This document shows, piece after piece, positions 26,074-35,264 of a DNA stretch of 64,000 nt (position 1 is the first letter of the stretch; each line of letters begins with the position of its first letter). The stretch spans positions 2,976,001 through 3,040,000 of the forward strand of contig NZ_CP139559.1 of the NCBI RefSeq assembly GCF_034263275.1. Direction: 5' to 3'. The notes below the pieces were generated by a model that was not told the DNA's origin, did no database searches, and saw only the letters and a list, made by a program, of their open reading frames with translations. This DNA is from Mucilaginibacter sp. cycad4. Lineage in GTDB: Bacteria; Bacteroidota; Bacteroidia; Sphingobacteriales; Sphingobacteriaceae. The translations under genes and the position numbers were made by a program.

Positions 26074-29000
26074 TTAAAGACTAACATTAACACCTAACAG
26101 GAAAGTACGTGGTTTTGGATAATCGTAAAACTGGATACCCTGTGTAAAGTTGCTTGAGGCATTGTAGGTTGATACCTCAGGATCATAACCAGTGTATTTG
26201 GTTATCAGGAACAGGTTTTGTGCCTGTGCGTAAACCCGTAAACGGCTTAATTTTAACTTTTTAAGGATATTGTCATTAAAAGTATAACCAAGTGTTACCG
26301 CCCTGCCGCGAATAAAATTACCGCTTTCAACTTTGGTTGAATAGATCTCGGTTTGATAACGCACATAAGCGGGCCTGCTTTCAGCAATACTGGTGTTTTG
26401 GTTAGTTGGTGTCCAGGCGTTAAGTACGGTAGCATAGCTGTTTGCCTGGCCAGTGCGGTCCTGGCCCGAGTGGCGGGTAAGGTTCATGATCTGGTTACCG
26501 TAATTAAATTGCAGATCAACACCCAGGTCAACGTTTTTGTAGCGGAAGTTGTTGCTTAAAGTACCATAACCATCAGGTATTGATTTACCCAATACTACTT
26601 TATCGTCCGCGCTAACTTTGCCATCACCATTGGTATCCTGTATTTTTAGGTCGCCCGGCAGCAAGCCGTATTTAGCAGCTTCGGTAGCCTCAGCGGTACC
26701 CCAGGTTCCCAATACTTTGTAACCATAAAAACTACCGGCCGGAAGGCCAACACGCATCAGGTTAAATTGCGACAGAAAGGTTGGATCCAGGAAAATATCA
26801 TCATTAGAGGCACCTAACTGAAGGATCTTGTTTTTCAGGAATGAAATATTAAACGTAGAATTCCAGGTAAAGTCCTGAGTTTTTATCGGAGTAGCGTTTA
26901 TGGTAAACTCTAAACCTTTATTTTGCAGCTTGCCAATGTTTTTATATACCGTTTTAAAACCACTTGTTTCGGGCAATGGTGCATTTAACAGCAATGCCTT
27001 TGTTTTTTTCAGGTAAGCATCCGCTTCGATATTCAAGCGGTTATTGAATAAGCCTAATGAGAAACCCAAGTCATATTCGGCTGTTTTTTCCCATTGCAGA
27101 TCCTCGTTGCCTATGGAGGTTTGCGTAGTACCTACGGCACTGTTACCGCCAAAGGCATAGCCAACCGTATTAATGTTTGCGAGCGAACGGTACTCGCCAA
27201 TTTCGGAGTTACCGGTTAAACCATAGCTCAACCTTAATTTAAGGTCGGATATAGTTTTATTGTTTTTTAAAAAATCTTCCTGAGATACGCGCCATGCAAA
27301 CGCTGCAGAAGGGAAAAAGCCGTACTTTTTGTTAGTACCAAAACGTGAGGAGCCGTCTTCACGTCCTGTTAAAGTTAACAGATATTTCTCGTTGTAGTTA
27401 TAGTTCAATCTGGCAAAAAACGACTGCATTTGCCATGCATCATAATCAGACTCTGGTTTATTAGGTACAATACCGGCAGATAAGTTATAATACTCATAAA
27501 AATCGTCAGACAAAGTACCTGTTGATCCTTTTAAACGAAGTTGCTGGTAGTTTTGACGTTCAGCACCTGCAACAAGGTTTATGGTATGTACCTTGTTAAA
27601 GGTTTTGTTGTAGGTAAAATAGTTTTGCCATTGCCAAAACGTTCTGTTAAACTCCTCTATTGAAGCCGAGCTATAGCTTTGTCCGGCAACAGGGCCGCCA
27701 ACAAGGCCGCTTTGCGAAGCAGGATTGTAATTGGCTGATGTAGTTACGCCCAAAACGCTGCGGAATTCCAGACCAGGGATAATGTTTAAATTCAAATAAC
27801 CATTACCACTGAATATGCGGTTACGGGTAAGTGATTGAATTTCGTTGGCTCGTGCTACCGGGTTATCACCGCCTTCAAGGTTTGGATAATCGGTACGTTT
27901 ACCATAAGTTCCGTCTGGGTATCTAATGGGAATAAATGGAACCATCTCAATCAACATACGAGGAATGTTGTTACCACCGGTACCCTGATCCTGGTTACGG
28001 CCATCCTGATAGTTATAGTTTAACGTGGCACCAACTTTTACCCATGGCTTAATTTGGTTGTCAACTGTTAAGCGCACATTATAACGTTTCAGGTAACTGT
28101 TAAGGATGATACCTTCATCGTCGGCATAGTTCAGGAACAAACCATAGTTCACATTTTCGGCGCCGCCGGTGAATGAAACGTTGTGGTTTTGGCTTACCGA
28201 AGTACGGGTTGTAGCTTTTTGCCAGTCAACGTCATACAATGGGTTCAGATTTTGATCGAACAGTTTACCTATCAGGGCTGTTCTTTGCGTTACCGGGTTA
28301 CGGTCTGTATAATCACCTGCAGCCCAGCCGGTAGGGTCATACTTTTTGATATTGGCGTAAGAAACATCTTCAATCTGCATAAACTCCTTTGAGTTAAGAA
28401 CAGGTATCTCTTTAAACATATGGTTTACGGCCATATAGGCATCGTATGAAATAGTACCGCCTTTTTTACCTCTTTTAGTGGTAACCAAAATTACGCCGTT
28501 TGCACCACGGGTACCATAAATAGCTGTTGATGAAGCATCCTTCAAAACGTCGATAGATTCGATATCGTTCGGGTTGATTGCGTTACCGCCTTCTGTCCAA
28601 ACCACACCGTCTACAACATATAACGGATCGGTATTGGTGTTGATAGAGCTGTAACCACGGATCCTGATCTTGGTTGCACCGCCTGGCGCACCGGAGTTGC
28701 TTGATACGTTCACACCGGCAATTTTGCCAGACAATTCCTGCTCAAGATTGGTTTGCGGGCGCTCCTGTAATTGTTTTGCACCTACGCTACCTACCGAACC
28801 GGTAAGATCGACCTTTTTTGCAGTACCGTAACCAACCACAACCACCTCGCTCAATGCTTTTGGCTCTTCTGTCAAAACAACATCAATCTGGCTTTTACCG
28901 CCAATAGGTACTTCCTTGGTGGTATATCCTATAAAAGTAAATACCAGCGTGCCATTACCATCAGGCGCATTAATGTTGTATTTACCGTTAATATCGGTTT

Positions 29001-29475
29001 GTACACCAACATTGGTACCTTTTACCTTAACAGTAACACCCGGAAGGGGACCTTTGGCATCGCTTACTGTGCCAGTTACCTTAATCGGGGCGACGGCTAC
29101 CTGCGAGACAACCGGTTCATCCTTCTTTTTTACAACAATGGTTTGATCAAAAATTTTGTAGGTAAGCGGCTGATCTTTAAAGCACTGATCAAGCGCATTT
29201 TCTATAGATACGTTTGCAACTTCAATGTTGATTGCTCCGGCTTTTGATACATCCTGCTTATCATACATGAAATGATAGCCTGTTTGTTTTTCAATTGAGC
29301 GGAGTACTTTTTCAACGGTAGTGTTTTTTTGGTGCAAAGTAACTATCTGGCTATAACTTTTGGCGCTTACATTGGTAAGGGCCGCAATTATAATAAAGGC
29401 AGTTAGCTTCATGGCCAATATAAATTTGCGTAATTGAGGCCATGCCAAAGGCGTGGCCTTAGAATTAAAATTCAT
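26074..29475 (-). CDS. SusC/RagA TonB-dependent transporter with STN signalling domain
   Basis: This 1133-residue outer-membrane transporter has, in order: a signal region (1-42; a second Met at 22 could be the start), an STN domain (about 45-115), a carboxypeptidase-regulatory-like beta domain (131-202), the SusC-type box LSEVVVVGYGTAKK (208-221), a plug with GYSSINTNTDPLYVVDG and TAIYGTRGANGVILVTTK, and a barrel ending in LLGVNVSL. The STN domain is the part that contacts FecR-type anti-sigma factors, and that gene lies just upstream. Substrate binding should therefore be relayed to the ECF sigma factor. The plus strand carries a possible antisense promoter exactly at this start codon. Confidence 0.96.
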   Translation of the reverse strand: MNFNSKATPLAWPQLRKFILAMKLTAFIIIAALTNVSAKSYSQIVTLHQKNTTVEKVLRSIEKQTGYHFMYDKQDVSKAGAINIEVANVSIENALDQCFKDQPLTYKIFDQTIVVKKKDEPVVSQVAVAPIKVTGTVSDAKGPLPGVTVKVKGTNVGVQTDINGKYNINAPDGNGTLVFTFIGYTTKEVPIGGKSQIDVVLTEEPKALSEVVVVGYGTAKKVDLTGSVGSVGAKQLQERPQTNLEQELSGKIAGVNVSSNSGAPGGATKIRIRGYSSINTNTDPLYVVDGVVWTEGGNAINPNDIESIDVLKDASSTAIYGTRGANGVILVTTKRGKKGGTISYDAYMAVNHMFKEIPVLNSKEFMQIEDVSYANIKKYDPTGWAAGDYTDRNPVTQRTALIGKLFDQNLNPLYDVDWQKATTRTSVSQNHNVSFTGGAENVNYGLFLNYADDEGIILNSYLKRYNVRLTVDNQIKPWVKVGATLNYNYQDGRNQDQGTGGNNIPRMLIEMVPFIPIRYPDGTYGKRTDYPNLEGGDNPVARANEIQSLTRNRIFSGNGYLNLNIIPGLEFRSVLGVTTSANYNPASQSGLVGGPVAGQSYSSASIEEFNRTFWQWQNYFTYNKTFNKVHTINLVAGAERQNYQQLRLKGSTGTLSDDFYEYYNLSAGIVPNKPESDYDAWQMQSFFARLNYNYNEKYLLTLTGREDGSSRFGTNKKYGFFPSAAFAWRVSQEDFLKNNKTISDLKLRLSYGLTGNSEIGEYRSLANINTVGYAFGGNSAVGTTQTSIGNEDLQWEKTAEYDLGFSLGLFNNRLNIEADAYLKKTKALLLNAPLPETSGFKTVYKNIGKLQNKGLEFTINATPIKTQDFTWNSTFNISFLKNKILQLGASNDDIFLDPTFLSQFNLMRVGLPAGSFYGYKVLGTWGTAEATEAAKYGLLPGDLKIQDTNGDGKVSADDKVVLGKSIPDGYGTLSNNFRYKNVDLGVDLQFNYGNQIMNLTRHSGQDRTGQANSYATVLNAWTPTNQNTSIAESRPAYVRYQTEIYSTKVESGNFIRGRAVTLGYTFNDNILKKLKLSRLRVYAQAQNLFLITKYTGYDPEVSTYNASSNFTQGIQFYDYPKPRTFLLGVNVSL

Positions 29476-29583
29476 AAGTTTGTAGAGTTTGGGTTAAACA
29501 TTAACTTTCAATTCATCGATTGTACTTTTTTGGGGCCCAGATGTTTAAGCCGGGAAAGTACTGCGAATACTTCCCGGTTTTTT
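29475..29583 (+). ncRNA. Candidate antisense RNA over the susC leader
   Basis: On the plus strand TAAGTTTG (29475-29482) matches the Bacteroidota -7 element TAnnTTTG. A terminator with stem CCGGGAA/TTCCCGG, an inner GTA/TAC pair and the run TTTTTT follows at 29550-29583. No plus-strand ORF lies between, so a transcript of about 95 nt complementary to the susC 5' leader is predicted. Antisense RNAs at this place in anti-sigma-linked Sus loci are known in Bacteroides. The -33 box is poor, so this is inference. Confidence 0.4.
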
Positions 29584-29747
29584 ATATGGTAATTTTTGAG
29601 GTTGTATACATGTTTAAACGCATGATAAACCGTTTTACCAATAAGGCTCCTGTACGGCGGCTAACTTATCTCAGGTATTTCTTCCATCATAGGGTTGTTT
29701 AAATTGTTAACAATTGGTTGTTTAATATAGTAGGTATAATAATTATG

Positions 29748-30944
29748 CTATTGCTGTATGGTTATGCGCTTAGCTTCAATCTTAAATTTCACCCCGGCGT
29801 AGCCAAGCATGTTCATTAATTGCGATGCTTTTACATTTCGGGAGATCCGGCCTGTAAATTCGCGCTGCGGTACCTTACCTTCGTAGGTTACTTCCACATC
29901 ATACCACCGGGCCGCCTGCCTCATAATGGCATCTATTCCCGCATCTCTGAATTGAAAAATGCCATCTTTCCAGGCTATTTCATCATCTACATCAACATCG
30001 TCAAGTACTTTCAGCCTGCCCGCTTTATTGAGTACAGCCTGCTGTCCCGGCTTTAAAATGCCGTTTACAGTGCCGTTGCTTATTTTTACAGAGCCTTCCA
30101 ATAAGGTAGTTTTCATTTCGGCTTCATCATTATAAGCCATGACATTAAAATGCGTACCTAAAACCTCAACTGTTGTGTTATCGGATTTAACCCTGAAAGG
30201 CATCTGCGGATTTTTAGCAACCTCAAAGTAAGCTTCACCTGTAATGGTGACCTCACGCGTTTTGCCTGTAAACCTGGTTGGAAAACTTATTGATGATGCC
30301 GAATTTAGACAAACCTTGCTCCCATCCGACAAAACCAGCTGATATTGGCCGCCACGAGGAGTTGAAATAGTATTTATAACCGAAGCCTGAGCATCAGAAT
30401 TGTTGCCAGCTTCATAAACCAGTTGACCGTTGCGGGTTTTATTGATCCTGGTGGTACCCTGTTGTGCCAGCAAACCGTTTTGGGCACTATCAAGTGTAAT
30501 GGTTTTACCGTTGGCCAGGGTTAAAATAGCTTTGTTGCCACCTGGTAAAGCATCATTTTTAGGATGAGTTTTGACTATACTTTTTTTTGTAACAACCTGC
30601 TTTTTTTGATTATAAATGTAAGCGCCAAACCCAACAAGGAATAAAAATGAAGCGGCAACCCCTAACCTTCTCCAGGGTAAGTTATTATTCTTTACCGGTG
30701 CAGCAACAGGTTGTTCAATATTAGTCCTTAAAATCTGCGTGAGCATATCCTCACTTTTTGAGCGGTCAAAAAGCGGCCCATTATCGTCAAGCTTATCCCA
30801 GGCATGATGTATGAGCGAGGCAAGCTCTGCATCTGTTGCCGATGAGTTGATGATCTCAAATAGCTCATCACGCTCGGCCCGGGTGGCGGTGCCGTTATAA
30901 TAAGTGCTAAACAGATAATCAAGCCGGGCGTAAAGTTCGCTCAT
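29748..30944 (-). CDS. FecR family anti-sigma factor
   Basis: This 398-residue inner-membrane regulator starts at the ATG at 30944 (MSELYARLDYLF); the frame runs 21 residues further up but that extension lacks family features. The cytosolic sigma-binding part covers 1-90, a single membrane helix is at 93-112 (GVAASFLFLVGFGAYIY), and the periplasmic FecR domain follows (about 195-290: ISTPRGGQYQLVLSDGSKV, GEAYFEVAKN) with a C-terminal DUF4974-type domain. It should hold the neighbouring ECF sigma factor until the SusC STN domain signals. It is 91 nt downstream of the sigma gene. Confidence 0.93.
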   Translation of the reverse strand: MSELYARLDYLFSTYYNGTATRAERDELFEIINSSATDAELASLIHHAWDKLDDNGPLFDRSKSEDMLTQILRTNIEQPVAAPVKNNNLPWRRLGVAASFLFLVGFGAYIYNQKKQVVTKKSIVKTHPKNDALPGGNKAILTLANGKTITLDSAQNGLLAQQGTTRINKTRNGQLVYEAGNNSDAQASVINTISTPRGGQYQLVLSDGSKVCLNSASSISFPTRFTGKTREVTITGEAYFEVAKNPQMPFRVKSDNTTVEVLGTHFNVMAYNDEAEMKTTLLEGSVKISNGTVNGILKPGQQAVLNKAGRLKVLDDVDVDDEIAWKDGIFQFRDAGIDAIMRQAARWYDVEVTYEGKVPQREFTGRISRNVKASQLMNMLGYAGVKFKIEAKRITIQQ

Positions 30945-31035
30945 AGTAAATGTTTTTCGGTATAACTGTAATTGGCTACAGTGAGTTGGGGCAGATCTCA
31001 TATACATGACACCTGCCAGATTAAAAAAGGGGGTA

Positions 31036-31638
31036 TTACTTTTTAAAAAAAATAAAAAATTGAATCAACGCCGTTACCAATGCTATAGCCTCCATATGTT
31101 CATGCACGTAATCTTTTATAGATGTGGTGGCAATTTGAAGGTATTTTTTGACGGTTTCGCGGGATAGCTCCAGCTCATCGGCAATTTCATGATACTTTAA
31201 ACGGTTATGCCTGCTCATGAGGTAAACTTTTTGCTGCTGGGGCGGCAACTGATCAATGGCCTCATCAATCAAATTATAATAATGGTCTGTTTCCTGCGCT
31301 TCGGCGATAAAAGGTACAATGCGGGTTTCCTCCAATTTTTTAAGCTGCATTTGCTCGCGGGCAACTTTACGTAAACAATTTAAAGCGTGGTTTTTTGAAA
31401 TTACAAACAGGTAAGCTTTGAAATTATCAACACCGGTAAGCGTTTCACGGGTCATCCAGATCTTCATAAAAACGTCCTGCACAACCTCTTCAGCCAGTTC
31501 GACAGAATGGGTTATACGCAAAATATGAACACCTAAACGCTGGTGATAGGCTGAAAACAATTGCCGGAAAGCAAACTCATTACCCTGAGCCACTTGCATA
31601 AGCAGTTCCTTCTCATTTGATTGAGTAAATTCAAACAT
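31036..31638 (-). CDS. ECF RNA polymerase sigma factor (Bacteroidota family)
   Basis: This 200-residue sigma factor shows region 2 (LFSAYHQRLGVHILRITHSVELAEEVVQDVFMKIW with the conserved D-V-F) and region 4 (QLPPQQQKVYLMSRHNRLKYHEIADELELSRETVKKYL). It has no region 3, as usual for ECF factors. A hydrophobic C-terminal tail (ALVTALIQFFIFFKK) is typical of the SusC-linked type. It should direct transcription of the susC-susD-GH92 genes after release from FecR. Confidence 0.94.
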   Translation of the reverse strand: MFEFTQSNEKELLMQVAQGNEFAFRQLFSAYHQRLGVHILRITHSVELAEEVVQDVFMKIWMTRETLTGVDNFKAYLFVISKNHALNCLRKVAREQMQLKKLEETRIVPFIAEAQETDHYYNLIDEAIDQLPPQQQKVYLMSRHNRLKYHEIADELELSRETVKKYLQIATTSIKDYVHEHMEAIALVTALIQFFIFFKK

Positions 31639-31813
31639 AGGCTAATGTATGGTGCTGCAAATATTATAAAATTCGCAGTATTTGCAGCATTAATAATTAT
31701 ATCGATGAAACCAACGTATAACTGTAAAGAAATTGAAAATGTTTGAAAAAATGCAAAACGCTCACATTTCTTAAAGTTGTTTAACTATTAAGTATGTATT
31801 AAATAAAAGACTA

Positions 31814-32365
31814 TCAATACAGTGGCGTTGGCAAACCATCTAAGCTAACCCTGTTTTTTTCCTGCTTATAATCAGCCAAACCCTGCTCGCCTTTTTTCTC
31901 AGCCCATTTTATAGCATAATCCCGCTCGCCTAAATATTCATAAAGCGGTACGCTAAAGCCGCACGAGGTTTGTATCATATCAATATCTCCCACTATAATT
32001 TGCCGGGTGGCCATATGGATGTTGAAATACGACGAAAGCCCGTTCCACTCTTCATTATCGGCATCGGGTAAAATACTGTAGCCTTTTCCGTATAGCCGCA
32101 GGATATTAGGTGGCCCGTCAAAAGCGCAGAACATAAAGGTTATGCGTTGGTTTTCGAGCAGATGGGCAGCAGTTTCATTACCACTGCCAATAATATCCAT
32201 ATATGCTACACGATTATTGGAAAGAATACGAAAACTGGCATTATCCTTTGGCGAAAGATTTACATGCCCGTTGGGACTTAACGGGGCCGTTGCCACAAAA
32301 AATATCTTTTGATGAGCTATAAAATCCTTGTGATGATCGAGTATCTCATTAAAAAACTTACCCAT
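31814..32365 (-). CDS. Pyridoxamine 5'-phosphate oxidase-like flavoprotein
   Basis: This 183-residue protein has a split-barrel FMN-binding fold: HQKIFFVATAPLSPNGHVNLSP at the start and VAYMDIIGSGNETAAHLLENQ in the middle, with the late motif QTSCGFSVPLYEY. It lacks the PNP-substrate motifs of PdxH (the true pdxH is at 44970-45617), so the function is probably a different FMN-dependent reduction. It is monocistronic as far as can be seen. The flavin and substrate are unproven. Confidence 0.8.
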   Translation of the reverse strand: MGKFFNEILDHHKDFIAHQKIFFVATAPLSPNGHVNLSPKDNASFRILSNNRVAYMDIIGSGNETAAHLLENQRITFMFCAFDGPPNILRLYGKGYSILPDADNEEWNGLSSYFNIHMATRQIIVGDIDMIQTSCGFSVPLYEYLGERDYAIKWAEKKGEQGLADYKQEKNRVSLDGLPTPLY

Positions 32366-32547
32366 AATGAAAGGTTTTAATTAACGATACTCAAATATAA
32401 GCATAATCGTTTTAGCATTTTGAGAAACAAGGTGCTTTAACCAAAATTCCGATGGAATATTTAGGCTGAAGTCCCCGGTTACGCATTCATTTTTTCGCGG
32501 GTTCACCATACTTTCAAACTTTCGTGACAGTGCATTTTGGAAGAAAT

Positions 32548-33561
32548 TTACAATCTCTTCAACACCTCTATCGTATATTCCACCTGTTCGGCATGCACAT
32601 CTAAATGAGTTACAAAACGGATCCGGTTTTTATCTGTATCGCTGGCCCTGATGCCTTTTTCTGTAAGTTTGGCAAGCACGGTAGCAGCAGGTTCAACTGT
32701 ATCAAACAAAACAATATTAGTTTCAACCGGGATTACATTGCTTACCCATTGCAGGCGGCTCAGCTCTTCACCCAGGATACGGGCGTGGGCATGGTCTATT
32801 TTCAGGCGTTCAACATGATGATCAAGCGCGTAGATTCCCGCAGCGGCCAAAAACCCAGCCTGGCGCATACCGCCACCCAGTACCTTGCGGATACGGCGGG
32901 CATATTTGATAGTTTCCTTATCAGCTAATAAAACCGAGCCTACAGGTGCACCTAATCCTTTAGAAAGGCAAACCGAGATCCCATTAAAATACTGGCCGTA
33001 ATCAACAGCTGCATCACCTGTATGGGTAAGCGCGTTAAAGATCCGGGCGCCATCAAGGTGAAGCTTTAATCCTTTCTCCCGGCACAAGCCGGTAATGGGT
33101 TTGATATGTTCAAGTGTATAGCAACTGCCACCACCCTTGTTAACTGTATTTTCCAGCACTACCAAACTGGTGTGCGGGTAATGGATATTTTCAGCATTGA
33201 TTTCAGGCTCTATCATTTCGGGCGTAAGAATACCTCTATAACCATTCAGTAACCTGGTTGATACGCCCGAATTAAAAGCAATGCCACCGCCCTCGTACCT
33301 GTAAACATGCGCGGTTTGGTCGGCAATAAGCTCATCAAGCGGCTGGGTAAAACATTTAATAGCTATCTGGTTGGTCATGGTGCCCGATGGGCAAAAGATA
33401 GCAGCCTCCATACCAAACATAGCAGCGGCTTTAGCTTCAAGGGCATTTATAGTTTCGTCTTCGCCAAAAACATCATCCCCTACCCTGGCGCTCCACATGG
33501 CTTCGAGCATGCCGGGCGTTGGTTTGGTTACAGTATCGCTTCGGAAATCAACAGTCGTCAT
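32548..33561 (-). CDS. ltaE: Low-specificity L-threonine aldolase
   Basis: This 337-residue PLP enzyme of fold type I cleaves L-threonine/allo-threonine to glycine and acetaldehyde. It shows the N-terminal DFRSDTVTKPTPGML signature, the PLP-aspartate region HLDGARIFNA and the Schiff-base lysine in CLSKGLGAPVGS. Length and motifs match beta-eliminating-lyase-type threonine aldolases. It is transcribed away from the glycine-rich secreted protein gene. The short 49-nt gap holds both promoters, with TAACTTTA three bases before its ATG resembling a -7 element. Confidence 0.93.
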   Translation of the reverse strand: MTTVDFRSDTVTKPTPGMLEAMWSARVGDDVFGEDETINALEAKAAAMFGMEAAIFCPSGTMTNQIAIKCFTQPLDELIADQTAHVYRYEGGGIAFNSGVSTRLLNGYRGILTPEMIEPEINAENIHYPHTSLVVLENTVNKGGGSCYTLEHIKPITGLCREKGLKLHLDGARIFNALTHTGDAAVDYGQYFNGISVCLSKGLGAPVGSVLLADKETIKYARRIRKVLGGGMRQAGFLAAAGIYALDHHVERLKIDHAHARILGEELSRLQWVSNVIPVETNIVLFDTVEPAATVLAKLTEKGIRASDTDKNRIRFVTHLDVHAEQVEYTIEVLKRL

Positions 33562-33610
33562 ATTAAAGTTATAAAATTTGCGTTCTTTGTATCAGTATTC
33601 TGAACATGTT

Positions 33611-34294
33611 ATGCGCTCAATTTTAATCATTTTATTTTTTATGCTGTGTTTTGTATCAGCAAAATCGCAAAAATGGCAGCAAGGTAGCTTTACCGATGTA
33701 AAGGGTAACCGGGAAACTGGCCTGATCCGCACTAATCCTTCGGGAAAGGGGCCAATAAAAGGCGAAGGTTTCATTGAGTTTAAGGAGAACGAAAAAACTA
33801 ATCCATACAAACTAAGCGCCAGCGATTTAAGATCATTTGTTGTTGGCCAGGACAGCTTTGTTGTGGCACATGCCCCGGCAAATGAGTCATGGAGCAAGGA
33901 AGAAACCGACTTTGTAAAAGTGGTGCTTGATGAGCCGGTGAAATTATTCATGGCAAAGGGCGGCAAAGGCGGCGGCGGCAGTGGTTTTGGCATTACACCG
34001 GGGATATCAGCAGGCTACGGAAGCGGTGGTTACGGCGGCGGAATTGGCGGCGGCATCGGTATTAACCTTGGCGGTGGCGGCGGCCGGGGCGGCAGTTCAA
34101 AAACAACCTATTATTATGGTGAAACCACTGCCGGTATGAAACGCCTCACCGATGAAAACTTTGAAGATATTATGAGCGATATCATGGGCGATGAACCCGA
34201 CCTGGTCGATCAGATCCACGAGCATAAATTCAATCTTAAGAATATCGATAAGCTCATTGCTAAATTTGATGAACTGCAAAAAGCAAGGCAATAA
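33611..34294 (+). CDS. Secreted glycine-rich protein of unknown function
   Basis: I start this 227-residue protein at the ATG at 33611 because it gives a clean signal peptide (MRSILIILFFMLCFVSAKSQ); the frame is open 11 codons further up. The first half (KWQQGSFTDVKGNRETGLIR) resembles small envelope proteins of Bacteroidota. Residues 118-170 are a glycine-rich tract (GKGGGGSGFG, GGGIGGGIG, GGGGGRGGSS). A charged C-terminal helix follows (NFEDIMSDIMGDEPDLVDQI). The glycine tract may be a flexible linker or an assembly element. I do not recognise a named family. Confidence 0.75.
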   Translation: MRSILIILFFMLCFVSAKSQKWQQGSFTDVKGNRETGLIRTNPSGKGPIKGEGFIEFKENEKTNPYKLSASDLRSFVVGQDSFVVAHAPANESWSKEETDFVKVVLDEPVKLFMAKGGKGGGGSGFGITPGISAGYGSGGYGGGIGGGIGINLGGGGGRGGSSKTTYYYGETTAGMKRLTDENFEDIMSDIMGDEPDLVDQIHEHKFNLKNIDKLIAKFDELQKARQ

Positions 34295-34611
34295 ATCTCT
34301 TTATCAAGCAAAAAACGATCGATGACTACCTGATACATTCAGATAGTCATTTCCGTTTATAAAGACGTATAATTTACTTTTCCCGTAACGATTTGTCTCA
34401 ACTCTCACGTCCCAAATCTGTTATCTCGCTCTTTTTTTTCCTCCTGAACATCACGTGTTTAACCACAAATGTTAATAAATCAAAACTATTTAGCATAATT
34501 AAAAGTTATTAAACTATAGTAATTCACCAAATAAATAACTTTTAATTAATTTATATCGACAAAAACGGCTACTCATTACACTTTAATTCACTAACAAAAA
34601 CAGAAAGAAAG
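34295..34611. other. 317-nt intergenic region with weak hairpin and fasciclin promoter region
   Basis: An imperfect hairpin (ATGACTACCTGA, loop TACAT, TCAGATAGTCAT; one mismatch) lies at 34322-34350 and could end the glycine-rich protein mRNA. The remainder is very AT-rich, for example 34480-34560. It should contain the promoter of the fasciclin gene, though I see no clear TAnnTTTG. Confidence 0.45.
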
Positions 34612-35199
34612 ATGAACATGAAAAAGTCAGTTTTAATAGCCGTTGCTTCATTAGCTATTGGTTTTTTATCAAACAAGGCAATAGCCCAAACACAGGATAC
34701 AACCAAAAAAGATACTACTAAAGCAACTGCCGCTCCTGCAACATCAACAGCTGCCGCATCAGGCGATGTGGTTGGTGTGATGTCAACCTCAACTAACTAC
34801 GCGCCAATGGCCCTTGCAATAAAATCAGCTCAGCTTGAGCCAACATTGCAGGCACCCGGCCCGTTCACCATATTTGCTCCAAATGATGTTGCTTTCAGCA
34901 AATTGCCAAAAGCACAGTTTGATGCCCTGATGAAAGATCCGGCTAAATTTGCCCCTATACTGAAATATCACGTGGTAGCAGGCAAATACACTAAAGCCGA
35001 TATCATTAAGGCCTTAGGTGCCGGCAAAGGCAAGGCCGACCTGAAAACCATCGATGGGCAAACATTGCATTTATCTGTAAATGATAAAAGCAACCTGCAG
35101 ATCACAGATGCCAAAGGCAATGCTGTGTTGGTTACCGCATTTGACACCGAGGCCAGCAACGGTGTTGTACATGGCATTAATGGCATCATGATGCCTTAA
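34612..35199 (+). CDS. Secreted fasciclin (FAS1) domain protein
   Basis: This 195-residue protein has a signal peptide (about 1-25, ending NKAIAQ), a Thr/Lys/Ala linker containing DTTKKDTTKA, and one FAS1 domain (about 50-195). The domain has the H1 box GPFTIFAPNDVAF and the H2 box SNGVVHGINGIMMP. FAS1 domains mediate adhesion or ligand binding at cell surfaces. The DTTK linker is like the tails of the two lipoproteins at 49.8-50.4 kb. Two ATGs (34612 and 34618) are possible starts. A strong terminator follows at 35231. Confidence 0.9.
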   Translation: MNMKKSVLIAVASLAIGFLSNKAIAQTQDTTKKDTTKATAAPATSTAAASGDVVGVMSTSTNYAPMALAIKSAQLEPTLQAPGPFTIFAPNDVAFSKLPKAQFDALMKDPAKFAPILKYHVVAGKYTKADIIKALGAGKGKADLKTIDGQTLHLSVNDKSNLQITDAKGNAVLVTAFDTEASNGVVHGINGIMMP

Positions 35200-35230
35200 T
35201 CACAAAATACTTAGTTTAATTTTAAATCAA

Positions 35231-35263
35231 TGAAAAACCCGGCTGTTAAGGCCGGGTTTTTCA
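35231..35263. terminator. Bidirectional terminator between fasciclin and GNAT genes
   Basis: TGAAAAACCCGGC, loop TGTTAAG, GCCGGGTTTTTCA form a perfect 13-bp stem with A and T runs at the ends. It can terminate both convergent genes; the GNAT stop codon is 2 nt away. Confidence 0.88.
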
Positions 35264-35264
35264 T

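Noticed and set aside
28771..29247. Plus-strand 158-codon open frame in the susC region
   Set aside because: It is antisense to the SusC STN and beta domains, which are well conserved. The antisense RNA candidate does not reach this far.
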